This document shows, one piece after another, positions 7,810 through 14,969 of a DNA stretch of 20,694 nt (positions within the stretch are counted from its first letter, which is position 1; the number at the start of each line of letters is the position of its first letter). The notes under the pieces were generated by a model. It did not search any database. It worked only from the letters and a program-made list of their open reading frames with translations, and had not been told where the DNA came from. The DNA is taken from positions 1 to 20,694 of IMG/VR virus record IMGVR_UViG_3300042549_005055; one strand, 5' to 3'. The position numbers were made by a program, and so were the translations under genes. This stretch comes from a virus.

Positions 7810-8922
7810 TTAACCCTTAAGAGCCAAACTTTCTAATTTAATTTCTAAATATTGATTAGGATTAAATTCTTTTAGATACTGATTTATATTTTGTTGTATA
7901 AAATTGTTAATAATCTCTAAATTTTTAGGATTATTTTTATGCAATTTATATAAATTTGCACTAAAAGATCTCCAATCATGATCAAAGTTAATATTTTTAG
8001 ATTTAAAGTACTTTAATGTACTTTTAAAACTATTATTTTTAGTTATACTTAATCCACTACCCCAAGAAAATGTATTTTTATGTTTATTTAAAAATAAAGC
8101 AATGGTTAATGAATTTTTTTCAATATTAACATTTGAAAGCATTTCTAAAGCTAAATTAATATTATCTTGTGATTTACTTTCAAACATACCATCTAAAGTA
8201 GTTAAATACTCTTCATCTAATTCAAAACCATCTTCATTAAGTGGGTCCATTAGATTTTCATCAAATATAACTCTAACATTAGGGTTTTTTAAGATATATT
8301 CTAAATAATTATAAACTTCTACAAGATTTTTTTCTCTGTATAAACTTTTATAAAGAAGATCTTCTGATTCTCTATTTTGTAAAAAGTTTAAAAGTTTAGG
8401 TGTTATTTTATTTTTGTTATCTTCTCTAATCATTACCATAAAAGAATTTTCAAAAGTTATATCTTCACTATAATAAGGTTTAGAGTAATTTTTAATATAT
8501 TCTTTATCATGTTCAGAATCAAATTTATAAACTTTACATGGTTTTAATCTATACCATGATGTAGCTGATTCGAACATTCTATCAAATTCTACTAAATGCT
8601 CTTTATTTAAAATAATAATATCAGACTGATCTAGTCTTGAAGTCTTACTAACATTATTTTCTTTAAAGTAATCTTTTATCTTATGTCTTGGTAAAGAAGA
8701 TAATTTACCTAAATAAATTTTTCCAGTTAATGTAGTATTAACTTTCTGGTTGAATAAAGAATTAATTAAATTTTTATATTCTTTACTTTCTTTTTCATTG
8801 AAAAAAATGCCTCCTTCATTACCATTATGGTAACTTTTTTGTAAAAAAGTAGATTGATATTCAATTTTATCGTAACTACTAGGAATATATGGTTCAAAAA
8901 TAGTTGATTTTACTATACTCAT
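7810..8922 (-). CDS. Unknown protein between MoxR and VWA genes, 370 aa
   Basis: I do not recognise this protein. It is rich in Asn, Lys, Tyr and Phe, soluble, and has no signal peptide, membrane segment or clear nucleotide-binding motif. The C-terminal half (about 190-360) looks all-helical, with repeated short helices separated by Asn-rich turns, possibly a helical-repeat protein. An acidic patch lies near residues 225-250. Its place between a MoxR ATPase and a VWA protein, with gaps of 1 and 25 bases, suggests a third component: a partner, adaptor or substrate. Base composition is even more AT-rich than its neighbours, shown by heavy use of AAA, AAT and TTT codons. Confidence 0.75.
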   Translation of the reverse strand: MSIVKSTIFEPYIPSSYDKIEYQSTFLQKSYHNGNEGGIFFNEKESKEYKNLINSLFNQKVNTTLTGKIYLGKLSSLPRHKIKDYFKENNVSKTSRLDQSDIIILNKEHLVEFDRMFESATSWYRLKPCKVYKFDSEHDKEYIKNYSKPYYSEDITFENSFMVMIREDNKNKITPKLLNFLQNRESEDLLYKSLYREKNLVEVYNYLEYILKNPNVRVIFDENLMDPLNEDGFELDEEYLTTLDGMFESKSQDNINLALEMLSNVNIEKNSLTIALFLNKHKNTFSWGSGLSITKNNSFKSTLKYFKSKNINFDHDWRSFSANLYKLHKNNPKNLEIINNFIQQNINQYLKEFNPNQYLEIKLESLALKG

Positions 8923-8923
8923 A

Positions 8924-10108
8924 TTATTTCATTATATATTGAACTAAATCTTTATTCATCATCATGGTTTTGAATTTACTTGGATTGTTATTGTAAATTG
9001 ATCTAACCATGTTGTAGCAAATATCATTTGCAAATATTTTTTCATTTACAATTTTAGAAATTCTATCTACTACTGTTTTTTCTACTGGATTTTCTTTTGC
9101 AAATAAATCTAAGTAGTTAACAATTCTAGTTGATAAAGTTGATGCTAAATCAGCTCTGTAACTATCATCTTTACCTACAATTGATTTCAATGTATTTAAA
9201 ACATATTTTTCATCTTGTTCTATTACATGTTGTGGTGAAATCATTTTATCTAGTTTATTATTAATAAACATAGTAAACATAGAACTAAATTCTGGTCCAA
9301 CTGAACCTTCACCTACCATCTGAATTAATGGTAATGAATCATCAAAACTCTTAATTGAAGAAATTGAATTAAAGAACATTGAGACACTTCTACTGTTAAC
9401 ATCTTTAGTTACTAGTTCAGGATGTAGTAATAAAAAGTTAATACATCTACCATCAATTTGACTTTCTTCAGCCCATTTAGCCCAACATTCTGTATCAAAT
9501 TTTAATTGTACAGTAATAAATCGTGTTTTCTGAGCGTTATCAATACTTGAAACTAAATAATCTCCATTATCAGGATTGGCAGTTAAAATAATATGCCAAT
9601 CTTTAGGTAAAGACCAACTAATATATTGTTGTCTATCAATTAGCTCCATTACAGCTTGTATGAACCTCATATCAGCTCTATTCCAGTCATCTAATAATAA
9701 GATACCACCTTTTTCTTTACCACTAATCCATTCAGGCGGACAGTAACCCATTCTATTTAAACCAGTGGTGTAATATCCTTGTTTAAATTTTTCATCTAAT
9801 ACATTTTCATCAACCCAAATTTTCTCACTTTCTTCATTTCTTTGGATTTCAAACTGACGAATTGGAAAACCTACTAAATCACCAATTTCTTCAATTTGTG
9901 ATAAATTCAATTTAACAAAATTAAAATCTAATTCTTTAGCTAACTGAACAATAGCTGATGTTTTACCAATACCTGATTCACCAATTACTTCAATTGACAC
10001 AGGTGTTTTATTTTGTTCCTGTAAGAATCTGTTGTTTTCAATAATGTGATTTAAGAATTCTTTTAATTCTTTAGCATTTAATGCTACTAGATTTGTTTTT
10101 TTAGACAT
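8924..10108 (-). CDS. MoxR-type AAA+ ATPase
   Basis: A 394-residue AAA+ ATPase. Walker A is GESGIGKTS (43-51), Walker B is ILLLDDWNRA (136-145), sensor 1 is Asn178 in ILTANPD, and a candidate arginine finger is Arg197 in NAQKTRF. An inserted helix-hairpin region before Walker B, with LNLSQIEEIGDLVGFP near 67-82, matches the MoxR/AAA_5 arrangement. The open frame extends 23 codons upstream to an ATG at 10177, but that stretch crosses a terminator hairpin and reads as non-protein sequence. The start at 10108 has the AAAAGTT leader seen elsewhere, so I chose it. It opens a new transcription unit after the hairpin at 10152-10172. It probably partners with the VWA protein at 6609-7784. Confidence 0.9.
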   Translation of the reverse strand: MSKKTNLVALNAKELKEFLNHIIENNRFLQEQNKTPVSIEVIGESGIGKTSAIVQLAKELDFNFVKLNLSQIEEIGDLVGFPIRQFEIQRNEESEKIWVDENVLDEKFKQGYYTTGLNRMGYCPPEWISGKEKGGILLLDDWNRADMRFIQAVMELIDRQQYISWSLPKDWHIILTANPDNGDYLVSSIDNAQKTRFITVQLKFDTECWAKWAEESQIDGRCINFLLLHPELVTKDVNSRSVSMFFNSISSIKSFDDSLPLIQMVGEGSVGPEFSSMFTMFINNKLDKMISPQHVIEQDEKYVLNTLKSIVGKDDSYRADLASTLSTRIVNYLDLFAKENPVEKTVVDRISKIVNEKIFANDICYNMVRSIYNNNPSKFKTMMMNKDLVQYIMK

Positions 10109-10151
10109 AACTTTTATTTTTAATTTAATGGTATAATATATGAAAATAAAA

Positions 10152-10172
10152 ATGGAGGGCCAAGCCCTCCAT
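10152..10172 (-). terminator. Intrinsic terminator after the FAD dehydrogenase gene
   Basis: Perfect 9-bp inverted repeat ATGGAGGGC / GCCCTCCAT with a 3-base loop, 25 bases past the stop of the gene at 10197. On the minus strand it is followed directly by TTTTATTTTCA, a good U-tract. This is the best terminator in the window. Confidence 0.88.
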
Positions 10173-10196
10173 CTCAAAAGTTTTTAATACTTTTTA

Positions 10197-11495
10197 TTAT
10201 TTCAATAAATCTTCTGCAACATAAATTCCATGTGCACCACTTACTGTTATACCTCTAGCAGATAATGCATCACCTACAAAGTGAACATTTGGATATCTAG
10301 TTAATGCTAAGTTAGTATAATCAACAAGTGGCTCAGGAGATAGATATTTTACTTCAGGTATGTACATACCCCAATCGTCTTTTAATGTTGGGAATACTTT
10401 TTTCATATCATCAATAAAATCATCAATGTATCTAAAGTAACCTTCAAATGCTTCTCTTACTTCATCCATTACATAATCATTAATTTGAGTAGCTTCTACA
10501 AATTTACCTTCTGAAGTATATGATGGTACTCTAGATGGAGAATAATATAATCCTTTATCATCAACCTGTAATGTTTTAACTAAATTTCTTGACCATTCAA
10601 ATGGATTTTCAATACCATTTAACTCCATAATAATACCGAAGTTAGTCATATCATTTCTATACTTCTCATCTTTTTTAGCATGACCATTGTAAGTATAGTT
10701 TCCGTATGTTTCTTCTACTGCGACATAAGCAGCATTATTGTTAGTACAGAATGAACGTAATGATACTCCTTTATCTTCAAATTTTCTATATAACTTAAAG
10801 TCATATGAAATGTCAATTAGTTTTTGGAAGTGTTCTTGTGGTGCTTCAAATCTAACTCCAATTTGAACTGATTTAGGTTCAGTTGGTAAGTCATATTTGT
10901 CTGCTAATTTTTTACCAAAGTCAATACCTGATTTACCTACACCAAAGATAAGTTCATCATAAATACATAAAGTATTTAAATCATCAAAACGTAATAATTG
11001 TTTATTAAAATCAATATCTTTTACTTTAGTTTCCCATACAAATTTAACACCCTTATCAACTAAATATTCATACCAATTTTTACCTATTTCATGTAAATAA
11101 TCAGTTCCAACATGCCATACTGGGAATAATCTTAAACCAAAATGAGGTTTAATAAAATCAGGTTCTGCTTCAGGATTTGAACATTGTACTTCTTCAGGTT
11201 TAGGATGGAAACGTTTAAAGTTATTAATAACCTGATCCATCAATTCCATTGCTTTATCTTCACCACAGTATTTAGATAATTGACCTCCAATGGCTGTATG
11301 ATAAGTTAATTTACCATCAGACCAACCACCAGCACCTAACATACCAGTCATTACTTCACTTGGTAATCTTTTATATGGGTCTTTACCCATGTCAATAATT
11401 GTAATTAAATGACCCGGATAGCCATTATCTACTAATTTAGTAGCAGCATTAATACCTGCTACTCCTGCACCTACTATTACTATTTTTTTCTCCAT
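10197..11495 (-). CDS. FAD-dependent dehydrogenase, COG2509-like
   Basis: A 432-residue flavoprotein. The N-terminus is a Rossmann strand with GAGVAG (9-14) for the ADP part of FAD, and an acidic residue ends the second strand (IIDMGKD). GAGGWSDGKLT (54-64) matches the glycine-rich block of COG2509 uncharacterised FAD dehydrogenases. In the middle, VSLRSFCTNN followed by NGHAKKDEKYRNDMTNFGI resembles that family's 'LRTFCMCPGG...NGMS...' block, including the cysteine. The C-terminus NVHFVGDALSARGITVSGAHG (about 404-424) is the second FAD-binding motif. Substrate and electron acceptor are unknown. It is a cytoplasmic enzyme by sequence. Phage copies would count as auxiliary metabolic genes. It stands as a single-gene unit between the hairpins at 11526-11564 and 10152-10172. 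Confidence 0.88.
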   Translation of the reverse strand: MEKKIVIVGAGVAGINAATKLVDNGYPGHLITIIDMGKDPYKRLPSEVMTGMLGAGGWSDGKLTYHTAIGGQLSKYCGEDKAMELMDQVINNFKRFHPKPEEVQCSNPEAEPDFIKPHFGLRLFPVWHVGTDYLHEIGKNWYEYLVDKGVKFVWETKVKDIDFNKQLLRFDDLNTLCIYDELIFGVGKSGIDFGKKLADKYDLPTEPKSVQIGVRFEAPQEHFQKLIDISYDFKLYRKFEDKGVSLRSFCTNNNAAYVAVEETYGNYTYNGHAKKDEKYRNDMTNFGIIMELNGIENPFEWSRNLVKTLQVDDKGLYYSPSRVPSYTSEGKFVEATQINDYVMDEVREAFEGYFRYIDDFIDDMKKVFPTLKDDWGMYIPEVKYLSPEPLVDYTNLALTRYPNVHFVGDALSARGITVSGAHGIYVAEDLLK

Positions 11496-11525
11496 TTATA
11501 AAATTTTTAACTGTTAAATATAATG

Positions 11526-11564
11526 AAGGAATCCATGAACGCCAAACGGAGCCACAGATTCCTT
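11526..11564. other. Long imperfect hairpin in the intergenic region
   Basis: An 8-bp perfect outer stem (AAGGAATC / GATTCCTT) encloses a further imperfect stem with wobble pairs, one bulge and one mismatch, and a 4-base loop: about 17 pairs in all on the minus-strand transcript. It sits 31 bases ahead of the FAD dehydrogenase start. On the minus strand the bases after it are only moderately T-rich; on the plus strand they are strongly T-rich. It could be a weak terminator, a regulatory leader or a small structured RNA. Confidence 0.5.
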
Positions 11565-11582
11565 TAATTTATTTTTTATTTC

Positions 11583-11603
11583 GACTAGGCTATGAATCTA
11601 GTC
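11583..11603. other. Short hairpin just after the 517-aa gene
   Basis: A 6-bp perfect stem (GACTAG / CTAGTC) with a 9-base loop, 6 bases past the stop of the gene at 11610. The minus-strand sequence after it is A-rich rather than T-rich, so it is not a standard intrinsic terminator. It may protect the 3' end or act together with the larger hairpin next to it. The rest of the 114-base gap (11496-11609) holds only AT-rich sequence. Confidence 0.4.
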
Positions 11604-11609
11604 TGTATG

Positions 11610-13163
11610 TTATGCTATAATATCGTTGTAAGATAATTCAATTTTATTACCTGTTACAGCTCCGTCTTTATACAATAAGTTTTTAGGTTGTACTGTAGCT
11701 CTTAAACCACCAGTAGCACTTCTTGTTGAATCATGTCTGATGTTAAGTATAGGTTCTAAATCAAATTCTTCTACGTCTTGTAAATTTTCTATAATTTTAG
11801 AAACAGTAATAATTAAATTGTCTCCTTGCTGATTAAAATCACTTTCAGTATAAGTTTTGTAAATTACAACTGCTTTATCTGAACCAAATATAATAGATTC
11901 TTCTTCTTTATTAGGTAAATCTGTTACTAATACACCTGATACTTTAGTATCTGTAGTACCATTATACATGGTATTTATACCTGGTTTTTCATTACCTAAT
12001 TTATCAATAAAAGGTTTAAAAACTAATTCAGGACCAAAATCTCCATTTTTAATTTTAGCTACTAATTTAGTCATTAATTCTTTATATCTAGTATCAGCGC
12101 TTTCCCAGAAACCAGCGTTATCTTTTTTAATTGAGATTGGATAATTACCCTCAGCTCCTGTTATAACAATATCAGCTTTTTTACCTCCTGCTACATCATA
12201 TCCAACTCCAGTTACTCCAGTTGCATTTGGCACTGTATAGGATTTGTTTGGAGCTTTAAATATAATATTTTTAGCACCTAATGCTAAATATTTTTTAATC
12301 TCATTTTCTAATACATCTTCATTTTCGGTACCTGCTGAAGCTCTACCTTGAGCTCCTGATGGTTTAATAACAAAAAATGAATTTTTATATTTTATTGCTC
12401 CTATTGATGAACCTTTAGCGCTTGGATCATAATCAAAATCTTTAATTGCTTGAATTTTTTTAATGTATTCAATGCGTTCTGAACCTGGAACTAATAATTT
12501 ATATCTGTTACTTGATATTTTAGAGAAGTTTTCATCTGTTAAACCTAGTTTAGATTTTAAAATTTCAATACCTTCTTCAGCTTCAGTTACTTCATTTAGA
12601 GAAGTTTTTTTTGACAAACCTTCTTTAACAATTTTAAATCTTAAAGGAGATTTTGATTTAACTTCTTCAGTTTCTTTTAATTCTTCTTCAGGAGCCGGTT
12701 CTTCTGCTGGTACTTCTTCTGCTGGTACTTCTTCTCCTCCTTGTGTATTAGCTTCATTATCCATTGGCTCACCTGGGCCTTCAGATCCTGGAGGCATACC
12801 TAATTCTAATAAAGAAGCGATAGCATTAATAGCGAATTGCTCTTCACTTAAGTTAAGTAAGTAATATTTTTTACCCGATATTTTAGCAGTGTAAGATTGT
12901 GGTCCATAGATTAAATAAAATTCTTGACCATTATGAAGTAAAATTCTAAATGTAGTAGGTCTAGGTGCTATTACATAAACACCTGTAATATAATCTCTAT
13001 AATGGTCTGTCATTAAATCTACTAAAGCAGCATCTAATGAAGGATATTTTTGAAGAATATATTCAAGAGGATTATCTTCAAAAGATATAGTTTCACGTTG
13101 TTGTTGTGAAACAAAATCTTCAATACCCTCTTTAATTAAATTTTTTAATATATTTAAAGACAT
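11610..13163 (-). CDS. Leader-bearing protein with a PD-(D/E)XK-like nuclease signature, 517 aa
   Basis: The N-terminal leader MSLNILKNLIKE (then Gly) is of the type shared across this window. Residues 30-125 form a small unknown domain. Residues 128-170 are an acidic Pro/Glu linker with a tandem VPAEE repeat, followed by IVKE-Gly and LNE-Val near 178-191, further possible cut sites. The C-terminal domain (about 200-517) contains ENEDVLENEIKKYL (281-292), then KADIVI with Asp331, then PISIKKDNAGFWESADTRY (342-360). The spacing Glu286/288, Asp331, x, Lys346 matches the E...D...(x)xK pattern of PD-(D/E)XK nucleases, with Ser344 in place of the usual Glu/Asp. Function is therefore suggestive only. 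If packaged and injected, a nuclease could attack host DNA or block host restriction. Last gene of the leader-bearing block. Confidence 0.72.
   Translation of the reverse strand: MSLNILKNLIKEGIEDFVSQQQRETISFEDNPLEYILQKYPSLDAALVDLMTDHYRDYITGVYVIAPRPTTFRILLHNGQEFYLIYGPQSYTAKISGKKYYLLNLSEEQFAINAIASLLELGMPPGSEGPGEPMDNEANTQGGEEVPAEEVPAEEPAPEEELKETEEVKSKSPLRFKIVKEGLSKKTSLNEVTEAEEGIEILKSKLGLTDENFSKISSNRYKLLVPGSERIEYIKKIQAIKDFDYDPSAKGSSIGAIKYKNSFFVIKPSGAQGRASAGTENEDVLENEIKKYLALGAKNIIFKAPNKSYTVPNATGVTGVGYDVAGGKKADIVITGAEGNYPISIKKDNAGFWESADTRYKELMTKLVAKIKNGDFGPELVFKPFIDKLGNEKPGINTMYNGTTDTKVSGVLVTDLPNKEEESIIFGSDKAVVIYKTYTESDFNQQGDNLIITVSKIIENLQDVEEFDLEPILNIRHDSTRSATGGLRATVQPKNLLYKDGAVTGNKIELSYNDIIA
12700..12729. 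repeat. Two tandem 15-bp units inside the 517-aa gene
   Basis: TCTTCTGCTGGTACT occurs twice in direct succession, followed by a 6-base start of a third unit. It encodes the acidic VPAEE repeats of the linker, and is the kind of spot where length can vary by slippage. Confidence 0.85.
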
Positions 13164-13182
13164 ATTATTTTATTTTTATTTC

Positions 13183-13659
13183 TTAGCTTATATCTTGTTC
13201 TGATGAAAATGCCTCAATACCTTTTGCTTTTAAAGCATCTACAATATCAAGTACTTCTTTATCATCTGACCAAGCTCTTGTTGGAAGCTCTAATCCTGTA
13301 AGATTTTTTATAAATTCATTTGAAGCGTCAAATCCCGGTAATTTTTTACCGTCTATTTTTACTCCATAAAATCTATTACCAGGAACAGTATAAGTAATTT
13401 CAATAGTTTTTGTATCAGAATCTCCTTCTTTCATTGGCTTTTCTCCTCTTAAAATAGCGGCTACATTTTTAGGATTAGCTTTATCTAAAATTTTATTTCC
13501 TTTATCAGCGTCACCTACATATTTTTCATCCTCTTCAGCTTCAAACCCACGTTTAGCTATTTGCATTAATTTATCATTAATATTTTTATGTATTGGGTGT
13601 GTATCAACCATTTCTTTAATGATCTCAGAAACAATAGCTTTTAATTTTATTTTACTCAT
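13183..13659 (-). CDS. Unknown leader-bearing protein, 158 aa
   Basis: The leader MSKIKLKAIVSEIIKE (then Met) is nearly the same at the start as in the next gene upstream (MSKIQLKQLIKKELLKE). After it comes a charged helical part (20-75), then a small beta-rich part with KTIEITYTVPGNRFYGVKIDGKKLPGFDA (about 84-112), and a final helix. I do not recognise the family. A TATAAATA sequence lies 48 bases ahead of the start (13707-13714, minus strand), in the correct direction for a T4-type late promoter, so it may begin a late transcript. The role is unknown; the leader suggests packaging in the head. Confidence 0.7.
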   Translation of the reverse strand: MSKIKLKAIVSEIIKEMVDTHPIHKNINDKLMQIAKRGFEAEEDEKYVGDADKGNKILDKANPKNVAAILRGEKPMKEGDSDTKTIEITYTVPGNRFYGVKIDGKKLPGFDASNEFIKNLTGLELPTRAWSDDKEVLDIVDALKAKGIEAFSSEQDIS

Positions 13660-13705
13660 AGGTTTTATTTTTAATTTATTTTTTTATAGATACTGCAATT
13701 AGTTA

Positions 13706-13990
13706 TTATTTATATCCTAATTTAGTTAGTACTTTTTCAACTTCATTTCTAATAACAGTTTTAGAAACTTTACCAGGTTGAAATCCTAAAGATTTAAACC
13801 AAACTTCAAATGATCCTGGAAATTCTTGAATAGTATTAATGGATTTAGCTCTATTTTGTAATGAAGTAGAAGCTTGTTGAGCTCTATTTAGATTTTTAAC
13901 ATCTGAAGAAGTACTAGCAGTTGGAGTAGGTTTCTCAAACTCTTTTAATAATTCTTTTTTAATAAGTTGTTTTAATTGTATTTTGCTCAT
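13706..13990 (-). CDS. Unknown leader-bearing protein, 94 aa
   Basis: The leader MSKIQLKQLIKKELLKE is followed by a Thr/Ser/Pro-rich linker (18-30), a helical part with many Gln/Asn, and a compact C-terminal segment INTIQEFPGSFEVWFKSLGF (51-70) ending in a basic helix. No family recognised. Its ATG overlaps the stop of the cupin gene upstream (ATGA), showing translational coupling. Small size, leader and linker fit a packaged head protein similar in build to T4 internal proteins, but this is inference. Confidence 0.68.
   Translation of the reverse strand: MSKIQLKQLIKKELLKEFEKPTPTASTSSDVKNLNRAQQASTSLQNRAKSINTIQEFPGSFEVWFKSLGFQPGKVSKTVIRNEVEKVLTKLGYK
13707..13714 (-). promoter_or_regulatory. 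Possible T4-type late promoter (TATAAATA)
   Basis: TATAAATA on the gene strand, at the very end of the upstream gene (it encodes part of its last Tyr-Lys and stop), with a 47-base AT-rich leader to the next ATG at 13659. The match is exact, but 8-mers like this arise by chance in sequence this AT-rich. Confidence 0.35.
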
Positions 13991-14250
13991 TTTTCTTCTA
14001 TTTTAATTAGTAAGTCTGTTTTACCTTTTAATACTCTATGGTATTTTTGTTTAGGTATAAATATAACATCTTTTTTTCGAAGCTCCAAAGGTAATTCATT
14101 ATCTAATTGGAATTGCCAACCTTCCCCTTCTAAAACAGTGACATGGCGATCTTTCTTATCTCTATGCCACACTAGTTCTTTATTAGGGGTATTAACCTTA
14201 AACTCACGAACACGTGAATTATTATTTAAAACTTCTTTATAAGGTTTCAT
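13987..14250 (-). CDS. Small cupin-fold protein, 87 aa
   Basis: A single cupin barrel. Motif 1 runs through VWHRDKKDRHVTVLEGEGWQFQ (27-48), with His29, Asp31 or Asp34, His36 and Glu41 as candidate metal ligands. Motif 2 is VIFIPKQKYHRVLKG (62-76), with His71. It has no leader and is single-domain, and similar small cupins with a 'WHRD..DR' start occur in T4-like phages. Metal and substrate are unknown. It overlaps both neighbours by 1 to 4 bases (TAATG with the gene upstream, ATGA with the gene downstream), so it is translated as part of this operon. Confidence 0.78.
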   Translation of the reverse strand: MKPYKEVLNNNSRVREFKVNTPNKELVWHRDKKDRHVTVLEGEGWQFQLDNELPLELRKKDVIFIPKQKYHRVLKGKTDLLIKIEEK

Positions 14251-14969
14251 TATAGGTCTGTTGAGTATGGTTCAACTGTTTGTTTAAATCCTATTACTCC
14301 TGGGATTGTTTTTATATTATTTGCTACAGCTTCAAGTGTAGTTTTACCATCAAATTTATTTTGTTTGATATAAGGATAAGGATCTACTTTAATTTCAAGG
14401 GAACTTCTAAAATAACGAGAAGTAGCATCTTGTGGTATCTCTACATTACGTACAACAGTGATACCAGGTAAAGCTCTAACATCTGATAATACATCTTGAA
14501 CGTCACGTTTTTGGTTATCAATAATAATAGTTCCTTCTATATGGAATATTTTTTCTGAATCTAATTCCAGGATTAAGTCTTTTAATTTTATCATGTCTTC
14601 TTTAGTTTTACCCCAAGTTTTGCCTTTACCTTTACGTTTGCATCCAGCTGGAGTAGGTCTACAGGCAGGGTATTTAGAACGTTTTTCACCTTCTTTTCTA
14701 CCACAAGCCTTATATCCACCTTTACCATCAGGAGCGTTACAATCTACCCAACCACCTTCTTTACCTTTAGGACCTGAACGTTTAAACCATTTATGAAGTG
14801 ATTCATCTTCAGATAAAAGTTCATTAAGAGCTTCTTTTATCCCTTTCCATATATCTCCTCTTCTGCATCTAACTACAGCACCAGATTTATAAGCTGATGG
14901 TTTATCAAACTTACGATCAGCTATACGTAAACATCTATCACGTTTTTCTTTTTCGTTTAAATTATCCAT
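14250..14969 (-). CDS. Modular phage protein: Cys-rich DUF5872-like part plus leader-like segment and ferredoxin-like domain
   Basis: Three parts can be seen in 239 residues. First, a basic segment with RCLRIADRKFDKPSAYKSGA (12-31), seen in marine phage head-associated proteins. Second, a Cys/Gly-rich basic domain (55-112) with HKWFKRSGPKGKEGGWVDC, CGRKEGEKRSKYPACRPTPAGC and six cysteines over the two first parts, resembling DUF5872. Third, from Met126, MIKLKDLILE followed by a domain with two repeats of a beta-alpha-beta pattern (IFHIEGTIII...VRALPGITVVRNVEI and SLEIKV...NIKTIPGVIGFKQ), which looks like a ferredoxin-like fold. The internal MIKLKDLILE resembles the leaders on neighbouring proteins, so this gene looks like a fusion of two packaged proteins. 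Start at ATG overlapping the upstream stop (TAATG). Confidence 0.72.
   Translation of the reverse strand: MDNLNEKEKRDRCLRIADRKFDKPSAYKSGAVVRCRRGDIWKGIKEALNELLSEDESLHKWFKRSGPKGKEGGWVDCNAPDGKGGYKACGRKEGEKRSKYPACRPTPAGCKRKGKGKTWGKTKEDMIKLKDLILELDSEKIFHIEGTIIIDNQKRDVQDVLSDVRALPGITVVRNVEIPQDATSRYFRSSLEIKVDPYPYIKQNKFDGKTTLEAVANNIKTIPGVIGFKQTVEPYSTDL

Noticed and set aside
10109-10177. A 23-codon N-terminal extension of the MoxR frame starting at 10177
   Set aside because: It runs through a strong terminator hairpin and reads as a hydrophobic oddity unlike the family; the ATG at 10108 has the local start context and begins right at the family's N-terminus.
11526-11603. A tRNA gene in the 11.5-kb gap
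   Set aside because: The hairpins do not form a cloverleaf, and no T-loop GTTCRA-type sequence or acceptor stem of 7 pairs with correct spacing is seen.
11952-11981. TATAAATA inside the 517-aa gene as a promoter
   Set aside because: It lies deep within coding sequence with no gene start after it and is explained by the encoded residues; expected by chance at this AT content.
12463-12864. Plus-strand open frames (such as 133 aa here, and others at 3396, 5675, 8102, 13976, 14593, 16501, 18067 and 18592)
   Set aside because: All lie opposite well-supported minus-strand genes, have Ser/Leu-rich shadow composition and show no domain.
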